64,000 bases of DNA. Origin: Nocardia fusca NBRC 14340. GTDB lineage: Bacteria > Actinomycetota > Actinomycetes > Mycobacteriales > Mycobacteriaceae. The DNA is taken from assembly GCF_001618425.1 (NCBI RefSeq), contig NZ_BDCU01000017.1:124001-188000 (forward strand). Reading direction: 5' to 3'. Position 1 is the first letter of the stretch; the number at the start of each line of letters is the position of its first letter. Shown here one piece after another: positions 20,683 to 30,856 of this stretch. The notes beneath the pieces were generated by a model that saw nothing but the letters and a program-made list of their open reading frames with translations, ran no database searches and had not been told where the DNA came from. Both the position numbers and the translations under genes were made by a program.

Positions 20683-21800
20683 CAGGATCCCTCCATCAGA
20701 CCGGAGAACCGGTCGAACAAGTACGCGGCGTCATGGGGCCCGGCGGCCGCTTCCGGGTGGTATTGCACGGAGAAGGCGCGGCCGTCGATCAGGCGCACCC
20801 CCTCCACGACGCCGTCGTTGGCGCAGACATGGCTGACCTCGGCTTTGCCGAACGGGGTGTCGAACTGTTCGCCGCGCTCCCCCTCCAGCGCGAACCCGTG
20901 GTTCTGCGCGGTGATGGAGATACGGCCGGTGTCGTGTTCGACGACCGGGATATTGATCCCTCGGTGCCCGAATTTCATCTTGTAGGTGCCGCGGCCCAGC
21001 GCCCGGCCCAGGATCTGGTTACCGAAGCAGATACCGAACAGCGGCAGCCCCTTGTCGAGGATGCCCTGGGTCAGGGCGACGGCGGTATCGGCGGTGGCCG
21101 GGTCACCCGGACCGTTGGACAGGAACGCGCCGTCGGGCTTCAGTTCCAGCAGCTTGTCCAGGCTCGTCGAGGACGGGACCACATGCACCCGGATACCGCG
21201 GGCGGCGAACATCCGCGGAGTGTTGGATTTGATCCCGAGGTCGACGGCGACCACGGTGAACCGGGCAGTGCCCTCCGGTTCGACGGTGTAGATCCGGTCG
21301 GTACTGACCTCACCGGCGAGATCGGCGCCCAGCATGGACGGCTGGCCGGTGACCCGGGCGAGCAGTTCCTCGGTATCGGCGAGCGCCGGGCCGGAGAAGA
21401 TCCCCGCCTTCATCGAGCCGCGGCTGCGCAGATGCCGCACCACCGCACGGGTGTCGATACCGGCGATGCCGACGATGTTCTGCTGTTCCAGCTGTCCCGG
21501 CAGGGTGCCGCTGGACCGCCAGTTCGAGGCGCGGCGCGCGGGATCGCGGACCGCGTAGCCCGCGACCCAGATCTGCTGCGATTCGTCGTCCTCGTCGTTC
21601 CAGCCGGTATTGCCGATCTGCGGGGCGGTGGCCACCACGATCTGCCGGTGATAGCTGGGGTCGGTGAGGGTTTCCTGATACCCGGTCATGGCGGTGCAGA
21701 ACACCGCTTCGCCGAGGGTTTGGCCCACCGCGCCGTAGGCGGTGCCGCGAAAGACCCGTCCGTCTTCCAGAACCAGGGCTGCGGCCGTTGTTGTCGTCAT
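20682..21800 (-). CDS. carA: Carbamoyl phosphate synthase small subunit (glutamine amidotransferase)
   Basis: A 372-residue subunit that hydrolyses glutamine and channels ammonia to CarB. The N-terminal CarA-specific domain starts [16 protein letters not shown]; the class I amidotransferase domain contains the nucleophile in [16 protein letters not shown], and the His of the triad in [14 protein letters not shown] near the end. It overlaps the upstream membrane-protein gene by 4 nt (ATGA) and the downstream carB by 1 nt, so stoichiometric coupled translation is likely. Confidence 0.97.
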   Translation of the reverse strand: MTTTTAAALVLEDGRVFRGTAYGAVGQTLGEAVFCTAMTGYQETLTDPSYHRQIVVATAPQIGNTGWNDEDDESQQIWVAGYAVRDPARRASNWRSSGTLPGQLEQQNIVGIAGIDTRAVVRHLRSRGSMKAGIFSGPALADTEELLARVTGQPSMLGADLAGEVSTDRIYTVEPEGTARFTVVAVDLGIKSNTPRMFAARGIRVHVVPSSTSLDKLLELKPDGAFLSNGPGDPATADTAVALTQGILDKGLPLFGICFGNQILGRALGRGTYKMKFGHRGINIPVVEHDTGRISITAQNHGFALEGERGEQFDTPFGKAEVSHVCANDGVVEGVRLIDGRAFSVQYHPEAAAGPHDAAYLFDRFSGLMEGS

Positions 21801-22294
21801 TTCTCGTCGTCTCCCGTCGTTGCCCGCGCCCAGGCCGGATACACCGTTTTGTCGTCGCCGCGGAACCCGGTGTCGATCTCGGTCCCGGACGGCAGCGTCC
21901 AGCGGATCACCAGGACGCCGCCCTCGCTCATGACCTTGCCCGCGTGTCCGCGTTCGGTGCGGATCACGGAGATGGACTCCTCCGGGATCCAGATCGCGGA
22001 CGCGCCCTGCCGTTCCAGCAGGATTCCGTGTTCGAAGCGGGTGAGCTCCGCGGTCGCGCGGAAGCCGAGGTCACCGACCGCGATCCGGTCCTGCCAGCTC
22101 GGCGCGATGGTGCTGCCGAGGTAGAGACCGGTGGTCGGATCCAGGACCTGCGCGCCCGTCTCCTCCGGTACCGGGGGCAGGTCGCCGATGCGGTCGGCCT
22201 GCCGGGCGGCACGGTTACGCCAGCCCCGGTACATGAGGTAGACGAACAGCGCCCACAGCAGAACGCAGCCGATAACCCACAGTGTCCGCTCCAT
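21797..22294 (-). CDS. Membrane-anchored PH-like protein of the pyr cluster (Rv1382-like)
   Basis: A 165-residue protein with one N-terminal membrane segment ([20 protein letters not shown], residues 5-24) and a cytoplasmic beta-rich domain after residue ~55 ([47 protein letters not shown]) that looks PH-like. M. tuberculosis has a similar gene in the same slot between pyrC and carA. Its function is unknown; the fixed position suggests a link to pyrimidine synthesis or simply transcriptional packing. Both ends overlap: TGATG with pyrC and ATGA with carA. The open frame continues upstream into pyrC, but the ATG at 22294 is the right start. Confidence 0.85.
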   Translation of the reverse strand: MERTLWVIGCVLLWALFVYLMYRGWRNRAARQADRIGDLPPVPEETGAQVLDPTTGLYLGSTIAPSWQDRIAVGDLGFRATAELTRFEHGILLERQGASAIWIPEESISVIRTERGHAGKVMSEGGVLVIRWTLPSGTEIDTGFRGDDKTVYPAWARATTGDDEK

Positions 22295-23616
22295 CAGCGC
22301 TCTCCTACTCGTACGCCCGCGGGTGCGGCGGCCACCCCGTCGCGGGCGGTGATCCGGCCGCGCAGCAGTGTGGTGGTGACCCGACCCGGCAGCGTCATCG
22401 CCTGATAGGGGGTGTTGCTCGCGATACTCGCGAGGTCCCCGCCCTCGACGGTCCAGTCGGCCTCCGGGTCGACCAATACCAGGTTGGCGGGCTCGCCCTC
22501 GGCGATCGGGCGGCCCTGGTCGTCGAGGCCGACGATCTCGGCGGGCCGTTCGCTCATCACCCGGGCGACCCCGCGCCAGTCCAGCAGACCGGGCCGCACC
22601 ATCGTCTCCACCACGATGGACAACGCGGTCTCCAGACCCAGCATCCCGGGCCGGGCCGCCGCGAATTCGCAGCATTTGTCCTGTTCGGCGTGCGGGGCGT
22701 GATCGGTGGCGACACAGTCCACGATGCCGTCCGCCAGGGCCTGCCGCAGTGCCTCGGTATCGGAGCCCTCACGCAGCGGCGGGTTCACCTTGTTCACCGC
22801 GTCATAGGTTTCCAGGCGGGCGTCGGTCAGCAGCAGATGATGCGGCGTGACCTCGGCGGTGATCGAGATACCTTGCGCTTTGGCCCATTTCACCAATTCC
22901 ACGGTGCCGGCTGTGGAAGCGTGGCAGATGTGGACCCGTGCGCCCGCGTCCCGGGCCAGCAGCGCGTCGCGCGCGACGATGGATTCCTCCGCGGCCCGCG
23001 GCCAGCCCGCCAGACCCAGCCGGGCCGCGGTCGGTCCCTCGTGCGCCACCGCGCCGGAGGTGAGCCGGGGCTCCTCCGCGTGCTGCGCGATGAGGACGCC
23101 CAGCGAGCGGGCGTACTCCAGCGCGCGCCGCATGATGAGCGGGTCGTGCACGCAGTGGCCGTCGTCGGAGAACATGCGTACCGCGCCCGCGCCGGCGGCC
23201 ATGGTGCCCATCTCGGCGAGCTGCGCGCCGGCCAGGCCCACGGTCACCGCGCCCACCGGGTACACATCGACCAGCCCGACTTCCTGCCCGCGCCGCCAGA
23301 CATGGTCGGTGACCACCTGGGTATCGGCGACCGGCGAGGTGTTGGCCATGGCGAAGACCGCGGTGTAGCCGCCCAGCGCCGCGGCGGCGGAACCCGATTC
23401 GATGGTCTCGGTGTCTTCGCGGCCGGGTTCGCGCAGGTGGGTGTGCAGATCCACGAATCCGGGCAGCAGCACCTGCCCGGTGCCGTCGACGATCTCGGCG
23501 TCCTCGGCCGGCAGGCCCGTCCCGATCTGCCGGATCACGCCGCCGGCGATCAGCACATCCACCGGCTCGCCCTCGCCGTAGGGCCGCACCCCGGTGATCA
23601 GCACGTTATCGCTCAC
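22294..23616 (-). CDS. pyrC: Dihydroorotase
   Basis: A type I dihydroorotase of about 440 residues, cyclising carbamoyl aspartate to dihydroorotate. Metal ligands: H-x-H in [12 protein letters not shown]; later HICHAS, a metal-binding His in EVTPHHLLL, and the catalytic Asp in [25 protein letters not shown] and the [11 protein letters not shown] segment closely match the mycobacterial enzyme. I chose the GTG at 23616 ([10 protein letters not shown]) because it matches the mycobacterial N-terminus and has GGAG 8-9 nt upstream. A GTG at 23691 overlapping the pyrB stop (GTGA) would add 25 polar residues and is a real alternative. Confidence 0.93.
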   Translation of the reverse strand: MSDNVLITGVRPYGEGEPVDVLIAGGVIRQIGTGLPAEDAEIVDGTGQVLLPGFVDLHTHLREPGREDTETIESGSAAAALGGYTAVFAMANTSPVADTQVVTDHVWRRGQEVGLVDVYPVGAVTVGLAGAQLAEMGTMAAGAGAVRMFSDDGHCVHDPLIMRRALEYARSLGVLIAQHAEEPRLTSGAVAHEGPTAARLGLAGWPRAAEESIVARDALLARDAGARVHICHASTAGTVELVKWAKAQGISITAEVTPHHLLLTDARLETYDAVNKVNPPLREGSDTEALRQALADGIVDCVATDHAPHAEQDKCCEFAAARPGMLGLETALSIVVETMVRPGLLDWRGVARVMSERPAEIVGLDDQGRPIAEGEPANLVLVDPEADWTVEGGDLASIASNTPYQAMTLPGRVTTTLLRGRITARDGVAAAPAGVRVGER

Positions 23617-23687
23617 CCTGTGCGCTCCGGGTGTGCGCGAGGACTCTCCGTGGTTACGCTCGGCTGCCGCCTCCGGGCCCGACTCGC

Positions 23688-25333
<1,646 letters not shown>

Positions 25334-25469
25334 CTATCAGCCGCCGAACGGGGACTTTCACCAGGTGAGGACCGGCCTCGGAGTGTGAGTGGGGCCACGC
25401 CCGCCGGGGGGGCCACCGGCTGTGACTGCGGTTACCGGCAGCGGTGAGCGGTCCTTGTCGACCGGCATC

Positions 25470-26051
25470 TCAGCCGGTCGCGCCGGAGCGCAGCAGGCCC
25501 TCGGCCGCGAGCGTCAGCAACACGTCCGCGCGCTTCGTCGGCTCCGGCAATGATTCGGCGGCCAGCGCGATGCCGTGAGCGAGTTGCAGTACATCGTCGA
25601 CCGTCACCGCGGGAGCGACCGAACCTTCCTGCCCGGCACGGGCGAGCAGACCCCCGGCGGCATCCCGGAGCACAGCGTGGGGTGAGAAGTCCCCGGTGAA
25701 CTCGTAGCCCGTCAGCGCCGGCCCGAACCCGCGCGCGGCAGCCGCGTGGGCCACCAGGTCGCGTAGCCAGGCCATGAGTGCGGCACCGGCATGTGGTGCC
25801 GCCCGCAGCTCTTCGGCGCGCGTGCTCAATGCCTGCACCCGGTCGTGGAGCACCGCCTCCAGCAGTTGGGACCGGTGGGGGAAATGCCGATGGAGGGTGG
25901 CGGAACCGACTCCGGCGCGGCGGGCGATCTCCTCCAGCGAGGCCCCGGGGCCGGCTTCGGCGATCACCGCACTCGCTGCGGTGACCAATCGGTCTCGATT
26001 GCGGCGCGCATCGGCGCGACGCCGACCGGCCTGACCGGGACTCTCGGCCAT
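25470..26051 (-). CDS. TetR/AcrR-family transcriptional regulator
   Basis: A 193-residue repressor. The N-terminal helix-turn-helix is clear: RDRLVTAASAVIAEAG, then ASLEEIARRAGVGSATLHRH (recognition helix) and FPHRSQLLEAVL. The C-terminal ligand domain is of the common short TetR type with a SBP56-like 'HAAAARGFGPALTGYEFTGD' stretch; the ligand is unknown. It is divergent from the F420-type oxidoreductase, and two copies of AAATGGGGT dyads lie between them, so it most likely represses both itself and that enzyme. AAGAAGG precedes the ATG at 26051. Confidence 0.9.
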   Translation of the reverse strand: MAESPGQAGRRRADARRNRDRLVTAASAVIAEAGPGASLEEIARRAGVGSATLHRHFPHRSQLLEAVLHDRVQALSTRAEELRAAPHAGAALMAWLRDLVAHAAAARGFGPALTGYEFTGDFSPHAVLRDAAGGLLARAGQEGSVAPAVTVDDVLQLAHGIALAAESLPEPTKRADVLLTLAAEGLLRSGATG

Positions 26052-26070
26052 CTACGAGCACCTTCTTGCC

Positions 26071-26120
26071 AAATGGGGTGGAGACCCCATATCGTACCGG
26101 ACAATAAATGGGGTGACCCC
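26071..26120. promoter_or_regulatory. Double TetR operator between the divergent regulator and LLM oxidoreductase
   Basis: ATGGGGT-GGAG-ACCCCAT at 26073-26090 is a perfect 7-bp inverted repeat. A second dyad, GGGGT-G-ACCCC, lies at 26110-26120. Each is preceded by the same AAATGGGGT word (26071-26079 and 26106-26114), i.e. an exact 9-bp direct repeat 35 bp apart. The first dyad sits next to the regulator's start, the second next to the enzyme's promoter side. This is the expected layout for a TetR repressor controlling both directions. Confidence 0.65.
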
Positions 26121-26158
26121 TCCACTTAACCGGGGTTCGATCCGAGGAGACCGGAAGA

Positions 26159-27076
26159 ATGCAGATCAGTGTGGCCGTCGGTGAGGTTCGCGGTCCCGCG
26201 ACATGGGCAGAGATAGCCACCCAGGCCCGAGCCGCGGCGAACGCCGGATTCACGACCGCGTGGGTGAGCCAGGCACTCGGCTGGGACGCGCTGACCACTC
26301 TCGCAGCGGTCGGCGGCGGCCTCGATATCGCAGTGGGCACGTCGGTGGTCCCCACGCCCCAGCGGCACCCGATGACACTCGCGGCACAGGCCCTGACCGT
26401 GCAGGCCGCGGTGGCGGGACGGCTGACATTGGGCGTGGGCGCGGGAATCGGCGCCATGGTGACGGGAATGCTCGGCCTCTCGGCGGACCGGCCGGCGGCA
26501 CGTATGCGGGAATACCTGACCGTGCTCGGCCCGCTGCTCCGCGGAGAGACCGTCGATCACCGCGGCGAGACACTGACCGCCGTGGGCGCGGTGACGATCC
26601 CCGGTGCCGTGCCCGCACCCTCCGTACTGGTCGCAGCGATGGGACCGCGAATGGTCGGACTGGCCGGAGAGCTCGCGGACGGCGCGGCGACCTGGATGAC
26701 AGGGCCCAGGGTCCTGGCCGAGCACATCGTCCCGGGGATCACCGCGGCAGCGGCCGCCGCCGGTAGGCCCGCACCGCGGATCGTCGCCGGCCTACCGGTC
26801 TGTCTCACCGACGCCGAGGACGACGTCCGCACCCGGATCGCCGAACAGTTCGCGCTCGCCACCCAGGTGCCGGAATACCGCGCGACGCTGGACCGCGAGG
26901 GAGTGGCCGGCCCACGGGACATCGCGATCGTGGGCACCGCGACGCGGGTGCGGCGGGCGTTGGCCCGGCTCGACGATGCGGGAGTCACCGAATTCATGGC
27001 GGTCCCTTTCGGCACCGCCGCCGAACAGGACCGCACGGTCGAACTGCTGGCCGAGCTGGTCGGCGAAAACCGGTGA
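26159..27076 (+). CDS. LLM-class F420-dependent oxidoreductase
   Basis: A 305-residue luciferase-like (TIM-barrel) flavin/F420 oxidoreductase. Family marks are the N-terminal AAANAGFTTAWVSQALGWDA, the VGTSVVPTPQRHPMTLAAQA strand-helix (cofactor-binding region), LGVGAGIGAMV and the helix ending RMREYL. Members use coenzyme F420 for hydride transfer; the substrate cannot be told. It is transcribed divergently from a TetR regulator and is probably its target. The ATG at 26159 has GGAGACCGG upstream. Its stop lies 2 bp from the stop of the convergent hydrolase. Confidence 0.88.
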   Translation: MQISVAVGEVRGPATWAEIATQARAAANAGFTTAWVSQALGWDALTTLAAVGGGLDIAVGTSVVPTPQRHPMTLAAQALTVQAAVAGRLTLGVGAGIGAMVTGMLGLSADRPAARMREYLTVLGPLLRGETVDHRGETLTAVGAVTIPGAVPAPSVLVAAMGPRMVGLAGELADGAATWMTGPRVLAEHIVPGITAAAAAAGRPAPRIVAGLPVCLTDAEDDVRTRIAEQFALATQVPEYRATLDREGVAGPRDIAIVGTATRVRRALARLDDAGVTEFMAVPFGTAAEQDRTVELLAELVGENR

Positions 27077-27078
27077 TC

Positions 27079-27957
27079 TCATTCCTTCGTCTGCGCGAGG
27101 ACGGCGGCGGCCAGCTCCTCGTGCACCTCCGGCGGCAGCGTATGGCCCATACCCGCCACGATCATCAGCCGCGCCCCGGGGATCTGCTCGGCGATGAGCG
27201 CGCCGTGGCCCGGTTTGGCCGGCTCGTGGCTGCCTTCGACGACCAGCGTGGGCGCCTGCACTCGGTGCAGCACGCCCACCGGTTCGAAATCCGGCTGCGC
27301 CGCCGCGGCCAGCCGGTGGTTGGCCACGGCGGGCAGATCGCGGGCGCGGTCGTGGATCCGCTCCTGCAGCCGGCGTGCCGCGTCCTCGTCGAACGGCAAC
27401 CCGGCGCCGTGCAGCAGGCGCTGCTCGGCGACCATGCCGTCGATCCGGTCGTGCCGGTTGTCCGGTGGTGCAGCGGCCATCAGCGCGCGGTAGAACGCGA
27501 CGAACTCCGGCGTGGGCTCCGGCAGGCTCCCTTCGGGCTGCGGCTCACCCAGCAGCGCCCGCATGAGGACCATGCCTTCGCCGCCGCCGAGCGGCGAGGA
27601 ACCGATCACGGTCAGCGAGCGCACCCGCTCCGGCCGCTCCACGGCGATGTACTGGCCGAGCAGCCCACCCGCCGAGTGGCAGACCAGGTGCGCGCTCCGC
27701 AGCCCGTGCGCGTCCAGCACGCGATAGACGTCGTCCTTGATATCACTCCACGTGTACGGATGCGCCGCGAAATCGACGGCGTCCGACCGGCCGGTGTCGC
27801 GGTGGTCGTACCGGATCACCCGGCGACCCCCGGCGACGAGGCGGCCGACGAACTCGTCCGGCCACAGAATGCCCTGCGACATCGACCCCATGATCAACAG
27901 GATCGGCGTATCCGTCGCGGTGCCGAACTCTTCACTCCAGAGATTCACGTCGTGCAT
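27079..27957 (-). CDS. Alpha/beta hydrolase
   Basis: A 292-residue cytoplasmic alpha/beta hydrolase. The oxyanion region is LLIMGSMSQGILWP; YDHRDTGRSD follows as usual; the nucleophile elbow reads L-V-C-H-S-A-G-G-L, so the first Gly of G-x-S-x-G is Cys. The acid is probably in the TLVVEGSHEPAKP loop and the His in VAGMGHTLPPE. Such enzymes are close to haloalkane dehalogenase/epoxide hydrolase/esterase families; the substrate is unknown. It is divergent from the TetR gene at 28308 (350 bp apart), which could regulate it, and a small Arg-rich frame lies upstream. Confidence 0.87.
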   Translation of the reverse strand: MHDVNLWSEEFGTATDTPILLIMGSMSQGILWPDEFVGRLVAGGRRVIRYDHRDTGRSDAVDFAAHPYTWSDIKDDVYRVLDAHGLRSAHLVCHSAGGLLGQYIAVERPERVRSLTVIGSSPLGGGEGMVLMRALLGEPQPEGSLPEPTPEFVAFYRALMAAAPPDNRHDRIDGMVAEQRLLHGAGLPFDEDAARRLQERIHDRARDLPAVANHRLAAAAQPDFEPVGVLHRVQAPTLVVEGSHEPAKPGHGALIAEQIPGARLMIVAGMGHTLPPEVHEELAAAVLAQTKE

Positions 27958-28034
27958 GGGGCGGGTGTCCTCTTCTGTACACGCACCGGTCGCGCCGGTG
28001 CTGTTCCTTGTTGCGTTCCACTGCGCGCCCTGGC

Positions 28035-28058
28035 GAGGCGGGCTTCCGGCTCCGCCTC
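28035..28058 (-). terminator. GC-rich hairpin at the end of the candidate small gene
   Basis: GAGGCGG (28035-28041) and CCGCCTC (28052-28058) form a perfect 7-bp stem with a 10-nt loop whose bases can pair further. Read on the minus strand it overlaps the TGA of the small frame and precedes the alpha/beta hydrolase by about 75 nt. There is no U-run. It may be a terminator or an attenuator. Confidence 0.4.
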
Positions 28059-28203
28059 AGCGGGCGCCGCGCCGACCGGTGCGGGGCCCGCCGTTGCGGG
28101 CGGCGGTCACCCGCGGGGGGACGGGACGAGCCACGAAACGCTGCTGGTTGGTACGGACGGGGTAGGTGCCGTGCTGCTTTCGCATATCGGTTGCGCCTTT
28201 CAT
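28057..28203 (-). CDS. Candidate small Arg-rich protein (48 aa), below usual ORF size cut-offs
   Basis: The minus strand has an ATG (28203) followed by 47 codons and TGA. The peptide starts MKGATDMRKQHGTYPVRTNQ and ends in an Arg/Gly-rich tail with pI well above 11. About 40 of 48 third codon positions are G or C, as in neighbouring genes. An internal ATG at 28185 has a better ribosome binding site (AAAGGCG) and would give 42 residues. A 7-bp-stem hairpin begins at its stop codon. It sits 99 nt upstream of the alpha/beta hydrolase, so it could be an independent small protein or a leader peptide. I know no family for it. Confidence 0.35.
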   Translation of the reverse strand: MKGATDMRKQHGTYPVRTNQQRFVARPVPPRVTAARNGGPRTGRRGAR

Positions 28204-28265
28204 GTACCGGTGCGTACCGGGTCTTCGAGGGGACGGCGGGAGCTACGCAGCCTTACCGCCTCAGA

Positions 28266-28306
28266 TGTAGTACTCTGTTCGAAGTGGTTTGAACCGTAGT
28301 ACTACA
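28266..28306. promoter_or_regulatory. TetR operator: inverted repeat TGTAGTACT...AGTACTACA
   Basis: TGTAGTACT at 28266-28274 is exactly complementary to AGTACTACA at 28298-28306. The downstream copy is itself centred on the perfect 10-bp palindrome GTAGTACTAC (28296-28305), which ends 2 bp before the ATG of the TetR gene at 28308. The copies also read as a direct repeat, GTAGTACT, 29 bp apart. Position and symmetry point to autoregulation, possibly extending to the divergent hydrolase side. Confidence 0.6.
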
Positions 28307-28307
28307 G

Positions 28308-28907
28308 ATGGAGTGGTGTCAAGTGGTCCGCACGAATCCCGAACGCCGTCAGGCGTTGCTGGACGCATCGATCGAGATCCTGGCCCGAGACGGCGCCCGG
28401 GGACTGACCTTCCGCGCAGTGGACAAAGCGGCGGCGGTACCCGCCGGAACCGCCTCCAACTACTTCAGCAACCGCGACGATCTACTGGTCCAGGTGGGCC
28501 ACCGGTACTACGAGCGCTTGATCCCCGACGAATCGGCCATGGCCGCCCTGCACGGACCACGCACCCGCGAGACCGTCACAGAGCTCATGACCGAGGTCGT
28601 CGGCCGCGTCACCCGCTTCCGCACCGGTTATCTCGCCCTCCTGGAACTCCGATTGGAAGCCACCCGGCGACCCGAACTACAGGCCCTGCTCACCGAGCGG
28701 GTGCGCGCCGATCTGGATTTCAATATCCGCAACCACCTGGACTTCGGGATGCCCGGCGACGAGGACACCGTCGTGCTGCTGTTCCTCGCCCTGAACTGGC
28801 TGATCCTCGAACGACTCACCCTCCCCGGTGTCTTCACCGAGGAACAGGCCCGTGACCTGGTGCGAACGGCAGTGGAGCGCGCGATCCCCACCACCGTCGA
28901 TCGATGA
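28308..28907 (+). CDS. TetR/AcrR-family transcriptional regulator
   Basis: A 199-residue repressor. The helix-turn-helix spans roughly residues 12-58: RRQALLDASIEILARDGARG, then TFRAVDKAAAVPAGTASNYF (recognition helix) and SNRDDLLVQVGHRYYERL. The C-terminal domain (TGYLALLELRLEATRRPELQ) is of the type seen in many actinobacterial drug- or lipid-responsive TetR proteins. The start is ATG at 28308 or GTG at 28323 (V-V-R-T-N-P-E-R-R); homologues usually begin at about the second. A strong dyad ends 2 bp before the ATG. Confidence 0.88.
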   Translation: MEWCQVVRTNPERRQALLDASIEILARDGARGLTFRAVDKAAAVPAGTASNYFSNRDDLLVQVGHRYYERLIPDESAMAALHGPRTRETVTELMTEVVGRVTRFRTGYLALLELRLEATRRPELQALLTERVRADLDFNIRNHLDFGMPGDEDTVVLLFLALNWLILERLTLPGVFTEEQARDLVRTAVERAIPTTVDR

Positions 28908-28981
28908 CGCGCCCCGTCCGGCGCATCGAGTTCACCCCGCCGGCGGCCTGTATGCGCGAACGCACGGTGTGACCGAGGCCG

Positions 28982-28996
28982 GCTCTCGCGGAGAGC
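28982..28996 (+). terminator. Hairpin in the convergent gap between TetR and serine hydrolase genes
   Basis: GCTCTC-GCG-GAGAGC is a perfect 6-bp stem with a 3-nt loop, lying 75 bp after the TetR stop and 42 bp before the end of the convergent hydrolase gene. No U-run follows. It is the best terminator candidate in this gap and may work in both directions. Confidence 0.4.
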
Positions 28997-29037
28997 GGGT
29001 CGCCGTCACCGGCGCGGCCGGACCCGGCCGGAGCGGG

Positions 29038-30555
29038 CTACTCGGCGCCGAACACTTCGCCGACGAGCCGCTGCGTCGCCTGCTGGAACTGCGCGGAGAG
29101 CGAGAGCGCCGCGTCGTCCACATAGTTCAGCGTGGCAGTCAGCGTCTTGCTGCCGTCAGGCGTGCTGTACATCAGCGCCGCATGGCCCCCGGCGCCGCCA
29201 TTGTGCGTGACGACGGTGCCGCCGCCGGCTATGTCCTGGACGAACACCCCCAGGCCGTAACCCATCCCGGGAATACCCGTCGGACGGGAGGCGCGCATCT
29301 CGGCCAGCAGGTCGGCCGCCAGGAGCTTGCCGCTGTTCAGCGCTGAGATGAACAGGTGCAGGTCCCGGGCGGTCGAGATCATGTCACCGCCGCTGGAGAT
29401 CCAGGAGGGATTGTGTTCGGTGACGTCGATCGTCAGTTCCTCGCCGGCGTCCTCGTAGCGGTAGTAGGCGTGCGCGTGCGGCTCGGGGACCCCGGTCTGC
29501 GTGGTCGGCGCTATGGTGCCCGTCAGTCCCAGTGGTCCCAGGATCAGGCGCTGCATCTCCTGGGCGACCGGGCGTCCGGTGACCTTCTCGATCAGCAGCC
29601 GCGCCGCCACGTAATTGGTATTCGAATAACTCCAGCCCGCCCCCGGCTCGAACCGCGCCGGATTCGACAGCGCCAGCCGGACCAGCTCCTCCGGCTCGTA
29701 GCTGTGGAACCGGTTGTCCACCCACGCCTTACCCGAGATGGTGCAGGGAATCCCCGCGACGACCGTCCCGTCGTCGTAGTACTCCCCGGTGAAGTTGAAC
29801 AGGCCACTGGTGTGCTGCAACAGCATCCGCACCGTGATCCGCGCGTCGAACCCGAACTCCGGCAGATACTCCACCACCGGGACATCCACCCCGATCCTGC
29901 CCTCACCCACCAGCTGCAACACCAACGTCGCGGTGAAAGTCTTGGTATTGCTGCCGATCCGGACATGCCCGTCGATCGGCGGCGGCACCGAACCACCCAG
30001 CTCGGCCAACCCCGCACTGCCGGCCCACTCGCCCCGCTCATCGTGCACCCGCACCGTGATCCCGGTGAAACCGGACGCCACGATCTCCTCCAGCGCTTTC
30101 CGCAACCCCGGACGATCCGGTCCGGCGGCCGCCGGCTCGGTCCGGCGGTCCGCGGACCCCGCCCCGGCGAGGGCAACGGTGATCTTGCGGGCCATCTCGA
30201 CCGTCGCCGGGCCGGGCTCGCCCCGGCGGGGCCGGGCGGCGGCGCCGACGGCGCGGCCGACCGTGCCACGGAAGTTCTCGGCCTCGGCCGCATCCTTGCT
30301 CTCCAGCAGGTTCACCGCGGCACTCAGAGCCGGGAACACCTGGTCGGCGAGTTCGGCGACGGTCTTTCCGGTGAGTTCCGTGTCCGCGGACCTCGCGGCG
30401 AGCACACGGCCGACCAAGCCGGTCGCCGAGGCCAGGGCGAGGGACCCTTGTGCCACGGCCGAGTGGGCCGCACCGGTGGCGGCGATCAAGGACACGGCGC
30501 CGTAGGCGGCGGTCCGCAGGATGGCTTGTTCCCGGTCGGTCAGGGTGACGGACAT
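29038..30555 (-). CDS. Serine hydrolase (class C beta-lactamase/DD-peptidase fold) fused to an N-terminal helical domain
   Basis: A 505-residue protein in two parts. Residues ~150-505 are a beta-lactamase-family hydrolase with S202-x-x-K205 (GSNTK), Y310-S-N312 (WSYSNTN), and H451-x-G453 (THNGG) as the third element, so the active site is complete. Members are esterases, DD-carboxypeptidases or peptidases; the substrate is unknown. Residues 1-~130 (TDREQAILRTAAYGAVSLIA...) look like a separate small helical protein found alone in other actinobacteria, so this is probably a fusion. No signal peptide is seen, although the class is often exported. I chose the ATG at 30555 because GAAGGAG stands 9 nt upstream; the frame is open to 30660 without support. 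Confidence 0.85.
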   Translation of the reverse strand: MSVTLTDREQAILRTAAYGAVSLIAATGAAHSAVAQGSLALASATGLVGRVLAARSADTELTGKTVAELADQVFPALSAAVNLLESKDAAEAENFRGTVGRAVGAAARPRRGEPGPATVEMARKITVALAGAGSADRRTEPAAAGPDRPGLRKALEEIVASGFTGITVRVHDERGEWAGSAGLAELGGSVPPPIDGHVRIGSNTKTFTATLVLQLVGEGRIGVDVPVVEYLPEFGFDARITVRMLLQHTSGLFNFTGEYYDDGTVVAGIPCTISGKAWVDNRFHSYEPEELVRLALSNPARFEPGAGWSYSNTNYVAARLLIEKVTGRPVAQEMQRLILGPLGLTGTIAPTTQTGVPEPHAHAYYRYEDAGEELTIDVTEHNPSWISSGGDMISTARDLHLFISALNSGKLLAADLLAEMRASRPTGIPGMGYGLGVFVQDIAGGGTVVTHNGGAGGHAALMYSTPDGSKTLTATLNYVDDAALSLSAQFQQATQRLVGEVFGAE

Positions 30556-30682
30556 GGTGACGTACTCCTTCGAAGATGCTGCCGCCGAAGATGCTGCGGC
30601 GGAATCCGATCGAACGGATACCGGGTCCGTCCGAGGCACGCTGTTCACTGTGCTGCTCATGGGAATACTGTCGCCGGATCCG

Positions 30683-30723
30683 CTGACACCGCCCTGATGC
30701 CGGCCTGATACAGCCGCTGATAC
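30683..30723. repeat. Four direct repeats CTGAYRC at 11-12 bp period
   Basis: CTGACAC (30683), CTGATGC (30694), CTGATAC (30705) and CTGATAC (30717) follow each other at 11, 11 and 12 bp. Seven-base direct repeats separated by 4 nt, i.e. one helical turn apart, are the binding pattern of OmpR-type winged-helix activators such as SARP proteins and some response regulators. The block lies 128-168 bp upstream of the serine hydrolase start and 170-210 bp upstream of alkB. GATGCCG (30696-30702) and CGGCATC (30723-30729) additionally form an inverted repeat around the last copies. Confidence 0.45.
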
Positions 30724-30856
30724 GGCATCGGCGCTGTTCAGCCGACTCAGAACCAGCCGGAGCAGTCATGTGTCCCTCTCCGCGCACCCACCGGCGATGC
30801 TCCGCGAGCGCCGGCGCCCGGCGATCGGCGCGTCGAGGTCCCGTTACCGACCCGAT

